Shown: positions 27,426 through 37,474, counted from the first letter of the stretch. The stretch: DNA of 64,000 nt from [Synechococcus] sp. NIES-970 (GCA_002356215.1 AP017959.1:310001-374000), one strand, 5' to 3'. Notes: generated by a model from the letters alone, not told the origin. Program-made: numbers and translations.

Positions 27426-28265
27426 TTAACCGTTACTCACAGGCAAGGGAGAAGCCATTCTTACTAAGGTTTCTAGATCCACCTGTTCTACCAAGGGGCT
27501 ATATCCTAGCCAGGCCCGGGAAGATTGGGCAAATTGTTCTGGGCAGCCGCTCACTGCAAATCGAGTGGGTCGGGGCGGTTCTGTATTTTTCCAACCCATC
27601 AGTTCCAGCTCCTGTTCTGTGGCTCGAACGACGTATTCTGCTGGGTCAACACAGGTCACATGGCTCGGTAAAATCGATTGAATAACTCCAGCCAGGTGAC
27701 GGTAGTGGGTGCAGCCATAAATGAGTGTGTCAATACCTTGCTCTAATAGTGGTTGGAGACGTTTTTGAACAATACGTTTTGTGTGGGGGTCGTTAATGCG
27801 GTTGGCTTCAATTAAGGGGACAAATTCTGGACAGGGCATTTGCCACACCGCCGCTTCTGGATTCACTTCAAGGATCGCATTTTCGTAGGCGCAACTGTTG
27901 ACTGTAGCTTGGGTGGCAATAACACCAATACGCTTGCCTTGGCTGACGGCACCCCGTGCCCCCGGAAGAATTAAACCGAGTACCGGGGTTTTAAATTCAG
28001 ACCGAATCACATCTAGGGCGATCGCCGAACTGGTATTGCAGGCCATCACCACCATCTTTACCCCCTGGGCTTCCATCCAGGTCAAGATTTCCCGCACATA
28101 TTGAACCAATTCTTCGGGGGAACGATCACCATAGGGGAGCCGGGCCGTATCTGCAAAATAGATAATTGACTCCTGGGGAAGCTGTCGGTATAGGGCTCGA
28201 AGAACGGTAATTCCCCCTAAGCCACTGTCAAATATACCGATGGGGTGTTGCTGTTGGTTGCCCAT
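27426..28265 (-). CDS. murI: MurI, glutamate racemase
   Basis: 279 residues. The two catalytic cysteines are in VVMACNTSSA (about residue 77) and DTLIYGCTHYRHL (about residue 188), with the N-terminal GIFDSGLGGITVL glycine-rich stretch. It supplies D-glutamate for peptidoglycan stem peptides. The gene directly upstream on the same strand encodes a peptidoglycan amidase, the same arrangement found in Synechocystis (slr1744, slr1746), so the pair is a cell-wall operon. ATG start. Confidence 0.93.
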   Translation of the reverse strand: MGNQQQHPIGIFDSGLGGITVLRALYRQLPQESIIYFADTARLPYGDRSPEELVQYVREILTWMEAQGVKMVVMACNTSSAIALDVIRSEFKTPVLGLILPGARGAVSQGKRIGVIATQATVNSCAYENAILEVNPEAAVWQMPCPEFVPLIEANRINDPHTKRIVQKRLQPLLEQGIDTLIYGCTHYRHLAGVIQSILPSHVTCVDPAEYVVRATEQELELMGWKNTEPPRPTRFAVSGCPEQFAQSSRAWLGYSPLVEQVDLETLVRMASPLPVSNG

Positions 28266-28369
28266 AGATTCTCGTTCACACCAAATAAATTAAACAAAGA
28301 TTAGCGTAGTTTTAAGGGATTCGCGCCAATTTTTGTGGTGAGTTACTAATTTTTTATGGCAACCGGCAG

Positions 28370-30208
28370 TTAACGCACACTATTTTGAATATATTCCAAA
28401 ATACCCGCGGCGATCGACTGGGCCATCTGACTGCGGAAGGCTGGATCATTGAGACGCGGAGCATCTTCTCGGCCCGTGACAAAACCCACTTCCACCAAGG
28501 CTGAGGGCATAGAAGTCGCCCGGAGCACGTAGAATCTGGCGGTCTTGACCCCCCGATCGCGGATCGTGATGCGACGCATGACATTGCGGTGGATACTGTC
28601 CGCCAAACCTCTCCCGCTTTGGTGATAGAACACCTCAAAACCATTCACATCGGGACGACTCATGCTGAGGGCGTTGGCGTGGATACTCACAAACAGATCT
28701 GCGCCGGCAGCATTGGCCTGGCGGGCTCTTTCCTCCAGGGAAATAAAAGTGTCGGTGTTTCTAGTCATGCGCACGCCGATACCATGCTGTTGGAGGATGC
28801 GAGTTACCTCCTGGGAGATGGGCAGGATCACATTTTTTTCTTGGAGGCCACCAATGCCCACTGCACCGGAGTCTGTGCCCCCATGGCCAGGGTCGATAGT
28901 CACAACAATGTTACTGCGGGGGGGCCGAAAATTGGGGAGCAACCGGCCAGATTGACTGGGGGGGACATTTGCGGGCGGAGGCACGGCTAGGGGACGATTG
29001 AGATCGAGGGCTAAAAACTGGGCGCTGGGTTGAGTGAGGCTACCAATCTGTACCCCTGGGGCCGGAGCAATCTGCACCAGTACGGTATTGGCGTTTTCTT
29101 GGCGGATGGCAATGCGAGAGATGGGGCTATTCCCTCCCCACTGGGGGCCACGTACGGGTTCGGCGAGACGAGCATTGTTAATGCGAATTTGGTAAAGACC
29201 TTCACTCTGGTTCCAGCTGCCATTGGCCTGGAGGCGATCATTTCCTCGAATGACCAGTTGACTGTTATTGCGGGCCAACTCAAGGGCTTCAACGACGGTT
29301 TGTCGGGCCTGGGCTGAGTTTTGATTTTGGGCTGGAGCTTGGGTTTGCGGCTGGGGGTTTGCAGTCTGGGTCGGCACGTTAATAGAACCTGTTCCCTGGC
29401 TGCTGAGGCTGTTGGTTCCGCCATCGGGGAGGAACACAAGACCACCATTGCCGAATGTCGTGTAGAGCGCGCGCCACCGGGGACTGCCAGGTTCGAGGGT
29501 GAGGCTAATCCGCGCTTCGGTGCGACTGGGCTGCTCAAAGTGAATTTGTTTAACTTGGTAGCGATTGACGGTGAGGGTTTGGTTTTCGAGTTCCCGGGGC
29601 AGTTGCAAATCCCGCAGGGTGAATTCTAGGCGATCGCCCCTTTGGTTAGTGGTGATGCGACTCCCAGGACGGGGCTCCAGGTTAACCAAAAAGCCCTGCT
29701 GGGTGACCTGGACCAGGTTTCCTAAAAAAGCTTCTGTGGGAGCAGGAGCACCATTGCCATTATTGTTACCCGAGTTGCTAAATAGGGCTGGCGTTCCCTG
29801 GGGAGCAGTTTGACCTGAAATTCTTTGGGGTTCTGGGATATCAACAACCCAATCCGTGGGCGATCGCCCTTCAAAACGGATCCCATTAGGATCGAGGGTA
29901 TAGCCAGGAGCAAGCTCCACAACCAAGCGGGCTGTATCCGGCGTAAACTGGCCAGTCCGGACGCTAGTGATTGCGCCACCATAGCTACGATTGACCGCTG
30001 AACTGCCCAACACCGTACCCGGTAAATCAATCACCAAACGACTGGGGTCGGTGATCAGTTGAGCTTGGGGTTGTACCCGATCATTCGTCCGAAACTGGAG
30101 TTGGCGCCGTTGGGCATTGAATTCCCAAAAAACCAGTTGCCCAGCCCAAGCTGGGAGTTGCCAGGTGGATAGGGCGATTAGCGTCAGAAAAAACCAGAAA
30201 AATCTCAC
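28370..30208 (-). CDS. N-acetylmuramoyl-L-alanine amidase with AMIN domains
   Basis: About 612 residues from the GTG at 30208, which gives a clean signal peptide (MRFFWFFLTLIALSTWQLPA); the frame runs 12 codons further to a GTG at 30244. Two AMIN-type beta-domains (about 35-150 and 310-400) flanking a Gln/Asn/Pro-rich linker (TANPQPQTQAPAQNQN) target the enzyme to the septum; the Amidase_3 domain (about 430-610) has IDPGHGGTDSGAVG, the Glu in QEKNVIL, SIHANAL and LVEVGFVTG. Role in wall cleavage and cell separation. Paralogue of the enzyme at 21314, but with different accessory domains. Followed by murI. Confidence 0.88.
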   Translation of the reverse strand: MRFFWFFLTLIALSTWQLPAWAGQLVFWEFNAQRRQLQFRTNDRVQPQAQLITDPSRLVIDLPGTVLGSSAVNRSYGGAITSVRTGQFTPDTARLVVELAPGYTLDPNGIRFEGRSPTDWVVDIPEPQRISGQTAPQGTPALFSNSGNNNGNGAPAPTEAFLGNLVQVTQQGFLVNLEPRPGSRITTNQRGDRLEFTLRDLQLPRELENQTLTVNRYQVKQIHFEQPSRTEARISLTLEPGSPRWRALYTTFGNGGLVFLPDGGTNSLSSQGTGSINVPTQTANPQPQTQAPAQNQNSAQARQTVVEALELARNNSQLVIRGNDRLQANGSWNQSEGLYQIRINNARLAEPVRGPQWGGNSPISRIAIRQENANTVLVQIAPAPGVQIGSLTQPSAQFLALDLNRPLAVPPPANVPPSQSGRLLPNFRPPRSNIVVTIDPGHGGTDSGAVGIGGLQEKNVILPISQEVTRILQQHGIGVRMTRNTDTFISLEERARQANAAGADLFVSIHANALSMSRPDVNGFEVFYHQSGRGLADSIHRNVMRRITIRDRGVKTARFYVLRATSMPSALVEVGFVTGREDAPRLNDPAFRSQMAQSIAAGILEYIQNSVR

Positions 30209-30351
30209 AATTAAAAATCCTCGATTCACAAGGGAAAGTACCACGCCCTCAGGATATAGAACAGCTCCGATGTCTTAAAAAGCTTCTATTATCATCTCCC
30301 CAAGGGACGCGGATCACTTTAGATAAGTTTCAATGATTGTCCAGGGCTGAA

Positions 30352-31722
30352 TTATTGTAGCTTCTTTGGTGTCTCCCCTGAGGCGATCGCCCCCTGGGGT
30401 TCCTTAAAGACCAAACGAAGAAAAGGTGGAGCCACAAAAGTTGTGATGATGACCATCATAATAATTGCCGCTTCCGTAGATTCCGAAAGGGCTCCGCTCG
30501 CAGAACCAACCCCCGCAAATACCAGGCCCACTTCTCCCCGGGGAATCATCCCGACCCCAATTGCCAGCTTATTGAGCTTCTCTTGGCCAAACACCGTAAA
30601 GCCTGTAATCACCTTGCCAAAGATGGCCACAACGATCAAAAAAGCAGCAATGACTAATCCCTCACGGTTAGCAGGAACAGCCGGATTCAGGACGCTCAAA
30701 TCCGTTTTTGCCCCGACGCAGACAAAGAAAATCGGCACGAACAGGTCAGCAATTGGCAGAATTTGTTTTTCTAGGTCACTCCGTTTGTCTGTTTCCGCCA
30801 GAATTAAACCCGCTGCGAAGGCCCCCAGAATTGCCTCTAGCTGAATAATCGTGGCGATGTAAGCAAGAACAAAGGCAAAAATAATCGAAACAATCAGTAG
30901 TTGACCCCGGGTTTTCATCCCATCTACTAAGCCGACAAATAGAGGACTCAGGAAACGGCCTACAATAATTGCTCCAATAAGAAAAGCAGCAGCACTGACA
31001 ATGAGCCAAATGGTGCTGACAATTTGTACTTCTCCTGTTTTGGCGAGGCTCGCCACCACCGCCAGGACAATGATGCCGAGTACATCATCCAAGACCGCAG
31101 CCCCAATAATAATTTGCCCTTCTTTGGTTGTCAGTTGGCCTAATTCCGCAAGGACTTTCGCCGTAATCCCGATACTGGTGGCGGTGAGGGCAGCCCCAGC
31201 AAAGATAGCGGGTACAGTGCCAATGTGAAAAAGAAAAATTAACCCCGCCGTCCCCGCAGCGAAGGGGACCGTAACCCCAACAATGGCCACGATCGCCGCC
31301 TGGGGGCCAACTTTGATCAGCTCCTGGAGGTCTGATTCAAGGCCAATTTCAAATAAAAGGATAATGACCCCTAGTTCAGCCAGCACAGAAATCACTTCAC
31401 TTTGGGTGGCAAATACCGCCGGTGCTGCTTCGGGGGAGAGACCAGCCGTGCTCTGGAGAAACTGAATCAGCAAAGACTGGGAGGCCTCAATCCCCCCTTC
31501 GGGAAAGACGAGTAGACCAAAGGCAGAAACCCCCACCAGTACCCCACCGACCAACTCACCTAATACTGGCGGGAGATTAATACGGGCGCAAAGTTCGCCG
31601 CCCGCTTTACTGGCAAAGTAGATCACCACGAGACTCAACAGCACTGCGGCCAGCACCATAGAAGGCTCTGGGGCTTCACCAGCAGGTGGTGCATTGAGAA
31701 GGAACGATTGAAGGTATGGCAT
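30352..31722 (-). CDS. nhaS3: cation:proton antiporter, NhaS3-like (CPA2)
   Basis: About 456 residues from the ATG at 31722 (MPYLQSFLLNA); a TTG at 31746 is the longer option. Twelve or so hydrophobic helices with the CPA2 hallmarks: LPPVLGELVGGVLVG, the acidic pair LDDVLGIIVLAV in the ion site and GMIPRGEVGLVFAGVG. It is similar to Synechocystis NhaS3, an essential thylakoid/plasma-membrane Na+/H+ antiporter. No TrkA domain. It diverges from the SGNH hydrolase gene with about 230 bp between starts. Exact orthology is a judgement from sequence. Confidence 0.8.
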   Translation of the reverse strand: MPYLQSFLLNAPPAGEAPEPSMVLAAVLLSLVVIYFASKAGGELCARINLPPVLGELVGGVLVGVSAFGLLVFPEGGIEASQSLLIQFLQSTAGLSPEAAPAVFATQSEVISVLAELGVIILLFEIGLESDLQELIKVGPQAAIVAIVGVTVPFAAGTAGLIFLFHIGTVPAIFAGAALTATSIGITAKVLAELGQLTTKEGQIIIGAAVLDDVLGIIVLAVVASLAKTGEVQIVSTIWLIVSAAAFLIGAIIVGRFLSPLFVGLVDGMKTRGQLLIVSIIFAFVLAYIATIIQLEAILGAFAAGLILAETDKRSDLEKQILPIADLFVPIFFVCVGAKTDLSVLNPAVPANREGLVIAAFLIVVAIFGKVITGFTVFGQEKLNKLAIGVGMIPRGEVGLVFAGVGSASGALSESTEAAIIMMVIITTFVAPPFLRLVFKEPQGAIASGETPKKLQ

Positions 31723-31953
31723 GAATTTGTAACAAGGTAACGACAAGCGCAGGAGCCAAAGTCACTGAGAATTCTTGTGCTTTGGTCAATGAAAACGGCT
31801 TGGAAAAAATAAACGCATTGATCAAGATTCCCAAGCGCATTTCACCAAATCAATGTAACAAACCCCTGGGCCAATAAAGGGTTTATGGTTAACGGATTTA
31901 TCGATGATGCTTTAATTGGGGACACAATAGGTGTAATAGTTTTGTTCAGCGCT

Positions 31954-32829
31954 ATGTCAGATTCGTTGTTATTTGTTGCTAACCTGCTCTGTCGCGCTCC
32001 AACTGAGGTGAGTCGGGCTGAAGCTGCTCCCCAAGCCTGCTTTCAGAGGGCTACCAATCCCCTCTCTGCCCCATGGCCTGCGGCAGACAATCATGGTCGG
32101 TTCCCCCAACGCTTTCTTCTTTCCGGCCCCCAACTCTATACCCAACGGCTTTATGCCCTATTGCAGGGACAAGTCTATACTAGCCTCAAGGAAGGGGCGA
32201 TCCCCCGCCTTTGGGGGAATGCTGCGTCCCAACCAACCTACCAACAATGGCAGCAGCTTCTCCGTCAAGAAGCTTATCTAGCCGTAAAACACAGGGGCGA
32301 TCGCCCCCTGGGAGTTTTATTAGGAGACTCCCTCAGCCTATGGTTTCCCAGTGATCTTTTGCCCCCCAACAAAATATGGCTCAATCAAGGCATTTCCGGG
32401 GAAAATACGCAGCAAATCCTCGCCCGCCTAGATAGCCTCCAGGGTCTCCCGGTGGATACGATTTATTTAATGGCAGGGGTGAATGATTTTAAACAGGGTA
32501 TTGCCGAAACGGTATTTCTGGATAACATGCGCGCCCTGATCCGTGGTCTGCGCTGTCAGCACCCAAACGCAACCATCGTTCTGCAGTCTCTATTGCCCAC
32601 GAACCACGACTATCTCCAAGGGGAACGGGTGATCCGCCTCAACCAGCAAATCCAGGCGATCGCCCGCCAGGAAGGGGCTAACTACCTCAACCTCTATCCT
32701 TTATTTGTGGCCGCCAACGGCAGCCTACGACCTGAACTCAGCACCGATGGCCTGCACCTAAGCCGCACGGGTTATGACATTTGGCAGGGGGCTATACAAA
32801 ACCTTGAGAATTGCCTAAACCAAAACTGA
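31954..32829 (+). CDS. SGNH/GDSL-type hydrolase
   Basis: About 291 residues from the ATG at 31954; an upstream ATG at 31885 would add 23 residues. The catalytic blocks are visible: GDSLSLWFP (Ser nucleophile), LNQGISGENTQQIL, MAGVNDFKQG (Asn block) and DGLHLSRTGY (Asp-His). The N-terminal 100 residues carry no recognised domain. There is a hydrophobic N-terminal stretch (LLFVANLLC) but no clear cleavage site. Such enzymes deacylate lipids or polysaccharides; substrate unknown. Stand-alone gene. Confidence 0.75.
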   Translation: MSDSLLFVANLLCRAPTEVSRAEAAPQACFQRATNPLSAPWPAADNHGRFPQRFLLSGPQLYTQRLYALLQGQVYTSLKEGAIPRLWGNAASQPTYQQWQQLLRQEAYLAVKHRGDRPLGVLLGDSLSLWFPSDLLPPNKIWLNQGISGENTQQILARLDSLQGLPVDTIYLMAGVNDFKQGIAETVFLDNMRALIRGLRCQHPNATIVLQSLLPTNHDYLQGERVIRLNQQIQAIARQEGANYLNLYPLFVAANGSLRPELSTDGLHLSRTGYDIWQGAIQNLENCLNQN

Positions 32830-32896
32830 AGACAAACCCCAACAATCCCGAGCAATTCCCTGCTGTAGAAGGGTTCTAGATCTTAACGCGTTGAAT

Positions 32897-33103
32897 CTAG
32901 GCTACCTGGCGTGATGCCAACTTCTCGAGATGAAGCTGAGATTCGTGGATTAACTGACGGCGAACATCTTGGGGGTTGTCGAGGGAGGGAACTAAATTTT
33001 TCGCCTGGAGCGCCATATGCAGTTGCAATTGAGCGACATATTCGCCCATATCTTCGGCCCAGGGGTTTGTTACTTGGTTGTTTGTGGAGTACATAGCAGT
33101 CAT
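32897..33103 (-). CDS. short soluble helical protein, unknown
   Basis: 68 residues from the ATG at 33103 (MTAMYSTNNQVTNPWAED); a second ATG nine bases on is possible, and the frame extends upstream to a TTG with no sign of coding. It is helix-rich and ends ESQLHLEKLASRQVA, with no Cys, signal peptide or membrane span. No family recognised. Convergent with the SGNH hydrolase gene; a 150-bp gap before RNase R on the same strand. Confidence 0.5.
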   Translation of the reverse strand: MTAMYSTNNQVTNPWAEDMGEYVAQLQLHMALQAKNLVPSLDNPQDVRRQLIHESQLHLEKLASRQVA

Positions 33104-33259
33104 TGCTGTCAGGTTGCTGAGAAACCAGTTAAATGCGCTGGCTATGAGGTTACCATGCCCCCCAGGGGATAACGGACCCGGTGGAGAGAACTGCAATATT
33201 TCTCAATGGGCGACGGGAAAATTTTGTTATAAATCTTGATAGTCTACCCCGGTAGCGGC

Positions 33260-35272
33260 CTAAGATGCGGTGGCAACATCCCTTTCTAGCAGTTCCCGGA
33301 AGCGAATTTCATCCTTGTGGGGATCGGCTTGGCTGACTTTCACTTCGAGGCGATCGCCTAGGGCCACAGGCCGTTCAAAACGATGGGGGAGCTCCAAACC
33401 CAACTCTTCTAGAAGGATGACCCCAAGCCTTTCGTCCTCCCGGAGCCAACGCAAGACTAGACCTTGCCACACTTGGTCAGCATTGCGGCGGAGGTATTCT
33501 AAGCTCCAGTAACGGTTGGTCTGTCGTTCCACATGAACTGCTTCTTGGCTTGAAGTGACGACACTATACAGGATTTCCTTGAGTTCATCGGCAGAAAACG
33601 GTAAGGGATCACCCCGCAGATGGGCCTTGATTTGAAAGTGGGCCAGTAGATCTGTATAACGACGAATTGGGGATGTCACCTGAATATAAGAGTCTAGGCC
33701 CAGGCTGGCATGGCGCACTGGATTAGTGCCCATTTCACTGCGGGGCATACAGCGACGGACAGCACAGGCCCGGACAGGCCCGGCGGGTAAGAGCAGCAGT
33801 TCTTCTTCGGAGGGGAGTTCTGGCTGGGGCTGACCTCGAAAGGGGAGGGGCAGACCATGGGTCCGGCCATAATGCCCAGCCACTTCCCCTGCCAAAATCA
33901 TCATTTCGGCGACCAGTTCCCGGGACATGGAACCATGGAGGACATCGATGAAAATGTCTTCATCCTGAACTTTAATCGAGGCTTCTGGCATTTTGATGCT
34001 GATTGACCCTTGGCTGTCGCGCCATTGCTTCCGTTTATGGGCAAATTCGGCGAGGAAGGCGATTTCTGATTCGGCCTGGATCCGCAGATGCAGCATTTCA
34101 GCCACATCATCATAGGTGAGGCGATAGGTGGGTTTAACGAAACTGGGGGTGATTTCATAGTCGGCGATCGCCCCATCGTCAGTGAGCAGTACCCCGAAGC
34201 TCAGGGCTGCACACACCTGGCCTTGGCGTAAACTCATCGGCCCAATAGCCAGGTCTTCGGGGAACATAGAGATCATCCCCGTAGGCAGATAGAGACTGGT
34301 ACTGCGACGACGCGCTTCAAGGTCGAGTTCGTCCCCTGGAGTCAGCAGACAGGTCGGGTCGGCAATGTGAATCCAAACCTTGCGCCGTCCATCGGCAAGG
34401 GTCTCAATACTGAGACCGTCATCAATTTCTAAGGTACTCTCATCGTCGATAGTGTAGGTCTTGAGATACGTGAGATCGACACGATTGTCGGCATCGGCAT
34501 CACCGGGCAAAGCGGAAAGACGGGCATGGGACACGTCGAGTACCTTCTGAGAAAATTTTCTGGGATAGCCACTGCGGAGGAGGGCCAGATTTTCGTGAGC
34601 AGTCCACCAACCGAGGGAAACCAAAAGTTGAAAGGCTTGTTCTGTGGTGGGCGATCGCCCAATCATTTCGAGGAGATCCTGGGCCGCCTTTGTCGCCTGC
34701 TCTGGGTAGAGCACAAATCTTTCTAAGCTCTCAAAGCGTTGCCGATCACTATCTTCCCATTGCACAATTTCGCCGGCGATCGCCTGATTTACCCGTTGTA
34801 GAAACTCCGTCTTTTCTCGTTCTTTGTGAGCTTCTACTTCCAATTGATGCTGAATCTCTCGCACCTGAGCTTCCGAACGCGGTTCGTAATGCTCCCCCTT
34901 GCGCTTAAAAAAAATCTTGTCTTCTACCAACATCAAGTGGCAGGCATAACACTGCTGGGGTGTCTGTTCCGAAAAAAGAAGTTGAGCCAGGGATGCAGGG
35001 GTGGCATTTTCTGCAGCTTCAACCAGAAATTCCCAAGCCACAGCAAGGTTTTCGGGGTCAACAAGGCTCTGGCTTTGGGTCAAAAAGCTGGGGATATCAG
35101 CTGGATCAAAGGGGGCAGCCGCTACTTGATATTCAACCCGTTGGGGACGTAGCTTGTGGGATTGCCCCCGTCCATCAATGACGATCCAGTCTTTTTTTCC
35201 TTCAGGACGTTCAGCTACAGCAAGTACTCGTTCTCCCTGCAGCCTGAACTCGATCAATTGTCCTTTTTCCAC
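33260..35272 (-). CDS. RNase II/R-type exoribonuclease
   Basis: 670 residues with a GTG start. The RNB catalytic domain (about 265-575) has IDDGLSIETLADGRRKVWIHIADP with the metal-binding aspartates, plus GEVAGHYGRTHGLPLPFRGQ and SPIRRYTDLLAH. The C-terminus is an S1-like domain. It lacks the two cold-shock domains of E. coli RNase R (813 residues), so it is a shorter cyanobacterial form. It degrades mRNA and rRNA 3' to 5'. It follows rpmG-rpsR by 70 bp and may share their transcript. Confidence 0.88.
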   Translation of the reverse strand: MEKGQLIEFRLQGERVLAVAERPEGKKDWIVIDGRGQSHKLRPQRVEYQVAAAPFDPADIPSFLTQSQSLVDPENLAVAWEFLVEAAENATPASLAQLLFSEQTPQQCYACHLMLVEDKIFFKRKGEHYEPRSEAQVREIQHQLEVEAHKEREKTEFLQRVNQAIAGEIVQWEDSDRQRFESLERFVLYPEQATKAAQDLLEMIGRSPTTEQAFQLLVSLGWWTAHENLALLRSGYPRKFSQKVLDVSHARLSALPGDADADNRVDLTYLKTYTIDDESTLEIDDGLSIETLADGRRKVWIHIADPTCLLTPGDELDLEARRRSTSLYLPTGMISMFPEDLAIGPMSLRQGQVCAALSFGVLLTDDGAIADYEITPSFVKPTYRLTYDDVAEMLHLRIQAESEIAFLAEFAHKRKQWRDSQGSISIKMPEASIKVQDEDIFIDVLHGSMSRELVAEMMILAGEVAGHYGRTHGLPLPFRGQPQPELPSEEELLLLPAGPVRACAVRRCMPRSEMGTNPVRHASLGLDSYIQVTSPIRRYTDLLAHFQIKAHLRGDPLPFSADELKEILYSVVTSSQEAVHVERQTNRYWSLEYLRRNADQVWQGLVLRWLREDERLGVILLEELGLELPHRFERPVALGDRLEVKVSQADPHKDEIRFRELLERDVATAS

Positions 35273-35343
35273 CAGCTTTGTTGCCTAACGCGACTATACA
35301 AAAGCAACTCTAAAGTTAGCCCTTAGAATCGCTTGGCATCACT

Positions 35344-35559
35344 TTAGCCTTCTTTGTTGATGAAGGGCAACAGGGCTACCATGCGCGCCCGTTTGATGGC
35401 GGTATTGACATCGCGTTGTTGACGGGCAGTGAGTCCGGTGATCCGTCGGGGCAAAATTTTGCCGCGCTCGGTGACAAACTTCCGAAGAAGTTCGACATCT
35501 TTGTAATCGATGGGCTGGCTGGGGGGAATGGGAGATAAACGTTTACGGTAGTAAGCCAT
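35344..35559 (-). CDS. rpsR: ribosomal protein bS18
   Basis: 71 residues, full length. [20 protein letters not shown] and [20 protein letters not shown] are the standard S18 blocks contacting the 16S central domain with S6. ATG start. Organised as rpmG-rpsR-RNase R, the common cyanobacterial and plastid order. Confidence 0.95.
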   Translation of the reverse strand: MAYYRKRLSPIPPSQPIDYKDVELLRKFVTERGKILPRRITGLTARQQRDVNTAIKRARMVALLPFINKEG

Positions 35560-35661
35560 GGCTAATGAATAGTTTCAAAAATAATGAGTTCGTGGATAAA
35601 GTAAAAATCTAGAATTTTTCAGCTAAGTATCCCAAGCGGTTGGGAGAACTCTAGCGGGCTT

Positions 35662-35856
35662 CTACTTGATTTCTTTATGGATTGTGTGGGCGTTGCAATG
35701 GGGACAGAACTTTTTGATTTCAAGTCGTCCGGTGGTATTGCGACGGTTTTTGCTAGTGGTATAGCGGGAAACGCCATTGGAGCGCTTGTTTGTATTAGTG
35801 CGACATTCAGTGCATTCCAGGGTAATGGTAATGCGGACGCCTTTTTTGCTTGCCAT
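35662..35856 (-). CDS. rpmG: ribosomal protein bL33
   Basis: 64 residues with two CxxC pairs (CTEC and CPHC), the zinc-ribbon-carrying form of L33, and the conserved [17 protein letters not shown]-like middle (here [16 protein letters not shown]). It sits near the 50S E-site. ATG start. About 100 bp upstream of rpsR; a gene for an RDD protein lies 51 bp further upstream on the same strand. Confidence 0.95.
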   Translation of the reverse strand: MASKKGVRITITLECTECRTNTNKRSNGVSRYTTSKNRRNTTGRLEIKKFCPHCNAHTIHKEIK

Positions 35857-35907
35857 AATTTTTACGAGGTTAGCGGTTTTGGCCCGCTAAGGTTTACACA
35901 CAAATTT

Positions 35908-36447
35908 CTATTTTTGCATATTTTGTCTTAGGTCGGCAAGGATCTGCTTGAGACGTAAATCAAGGGAAAACCCCCTCTGGGTCTGAATCATATAGGTTTC
36001 AGCAACCCGGTCATGGAACGCTTGGTTGAATTCTTCATCGGCGATCGCAATACCGCAGGAGGCCAATAGGGGCGAAACCAGCAAGATCAAAGAAATGCCA
36101 TTGCCCATGAGGAAAAAGCTTTGGATGCCGTACATAGCCAGCATTGCTGCAACCCCTAAGATGCCTTCTCGCTTGCTGAGGTTGATAATTTCCGGCACTC
36201 GGTAGCGCACATCAATCACTTGCATATCGAAGGCCCAACTGCCGGGGCTCTGGCCCCGATTACGACTCACCAGAAAAACCCTCAAGCCAAACCAGGTGAC
36301 GAGAAAAACGAACCATTGGAGAGAAACTCCCCCCAAACCGCTAACAAGCCAGGTGGTGACAAAATCTACAAAGAATGCCCAAAAGCGTCGATCAAGGGGG
36401 ACTTTTGGGAAGCGACGGACGGGGCGGTAGTCTTCTTCGTCGTACAT
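35908..36447 (-). CDS. RDD-family membrane protein
   Basis: About 179 residues from the ATG at 36447 (MYDEEDYRPVRRFPKVPL); a TTG six bases upstream is possible. The RDD signature RRFWAFFVDFVTTWLV is followed by three or four hydrophobic helices and SRNRGQSPGSWAFDMQVID. The C-terminal 40 residues are polar. The family is membrane-located with unknown function, possibly Na+/H+ exchange in one characterised case. It may lead the rpmG-rpsR transcript. Confidence 0.8.
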   Translation of the reverse strand: MYDEEDYRPVRRFPKVPLDRRFWAFFVDFVTTWLVSGLGGVSLQWFVFLVTWFGLRVFLVSRNRGQSPGSWAFDMQVIDVRYRVPEIINLSKREGILGVAAMLAMYGIQSFFLMGNGISLILLVSPLLASCGIAIADEEFNQAFHDRVAETYMIQTQRGFSLDLRLKQILADLRQNMQK

Positions 36448-36528
36448 CGGCAAGGTTGTTTGTGAGGCTATTGGGCATAGACAGAGATTGCTTCTATTGT
36501 AGAGGTTTGGGGAAACGGGGCCATGGAT

Positions 36529-36993
36529 TTATTCTGGCAGTTGTTGCGATCGCCAACCTTGGGCATTTTTTTCGAGCGATCGCCAAGTTTTCCCCTCTGG
36601 TTGTCGCTGGAGATAGAGATCAAAGGCATTGTGTCGTCGGTTTTCGCTCCGTTGGGAGGGAAAAGTGAGGGTCAGATCATAAGTCCCCTGGAGGTGATAG
36701 ACGGGTAGCCCTTGAAGAAAAAATGAATCTAGGGTTTGCACTTGAATATTTTGGGGCGCTGGGATCGGAGCTGTTGCAGCAATGGTACGGCTCAGTTGTT
36801 GGTAGTGGGTTTCTAGCTTGTAGGCGATCGCCCGCTGAATCACCGCACCGTCAGGAGCAAATTCCCTCGGCGCTGCTGCCGTGGCACATCCCCCCAGTCC
36901 AAAAAGAAGGCAACAATAGCCCAGGCTGATCAAAGTTGAGGCCAACCGCCGGAGTGTCGTCTTTCGGCGGCGACCAATCTCAACCAAGCCCAT
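36529..36993 (-). CDS. putative lipoprotein, unknown
   Basis: About 154 residues from the ATG at 36993 (MGLVEIGRRRKTT); a GTG at 37032 would extend it by 13 residues. Basic N-terminus, hydrophobic core and a lipobox (LFGLGGC) place it as an exported lipid-anchored protein. The mature part has mixed beta content and ends with a TWRSLEKNAQGWRSQQLPE tail. No family recognised. It is divergent from ndhM (starts 85 bp apart). Confidence 0.55.
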   Translation of the reverse strand: MGLVEIGRRRKTTLRRLASTLISLGYCCLLFGLGGCATAAAPREFAPDGAVIQRAIAYKLETHYQQLSRTIAATAPIPAPQNIQVQTLDSFFLQGLPVYHLQGTYDLTLTFPSQRSENRRHNAFDLYLQRQPEGKTWRSLEKNAQGWRSQQLPE

Positions 36994-37078
36994 TGCCAGG
37001 AAAACTTTATCTATACGCTGGGGAAATGTCACAATGGCAATTGTTGCTGAACAGTCTTTATCTTATCTGTTGATTCCT

Positions 37079-37441
37079 ATGCTGCTAAAATCCACCACCC
37101 GCCATGTGCGAATCTACACCGCAGAAATTCAGAAAAATGAATTGATCCCCAGTGAAAAAGTCCTGACCCTCGACATCGATCCAGACAATGAATTTGTCTG
37201 GTCTGAGGAAGCGCTCCAAAAGGTTTATCGGCAGTTTGATGCCCTGGTGGAGAGCAACAGTGGTGAAGATTTGACCGAATATAACTTGCGGCGCATCGGC
37301 TCAGATTTGGAAGTTTTTATCCGTGATCTACTCCAGAAAGGGGAGCTCCGTTACAACCTCGATAGTCGGGTGCAAAACTTCAGCATGGGCTTACCTCAGT
37401 TGGATCATCCCGACAGCCAGGGCGCCTACCTCCAACCGTAA
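37079..37441 (+). CDS. ndhM: NdhM, NAD(P)H-quinone oxidoreductase subunit M
   Basis: 120 residues from the ATG at 37079 (MLLKSTTRHVRIYTAEI), which agrees with other cyanobacterial NdhM; an ATG 15 codons upstream would add an unconserved leader. Conserved blocks: LTLDIDPDNEFVWSEEALQ, LTEYNLRRIGSDLE and NFSMGLPQLDHP. NdhM is a peripheral subunit of the photosynthetic NDH-1 complex that receives electrons from ferredoxin for cyclic flow and CO2 uptake, on the cytoplasmic face of the thylakoid. Confidence 0.92.
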   Translation: MLLKSTTRHVRIYTAEIQKNELIPSEKVLTLDIDPDNEFVWSEEALQKVYRQFDALVESNSGEDLTEYNLRRIGSDLEVFIRDLLQKGELRYNLDSRVQNFSMGLPQLDHPDSQGAYLQP

Positions 37442-37474
37442 TTTTTTTGCGATCCACTTGGTTGTTAAAGCAAA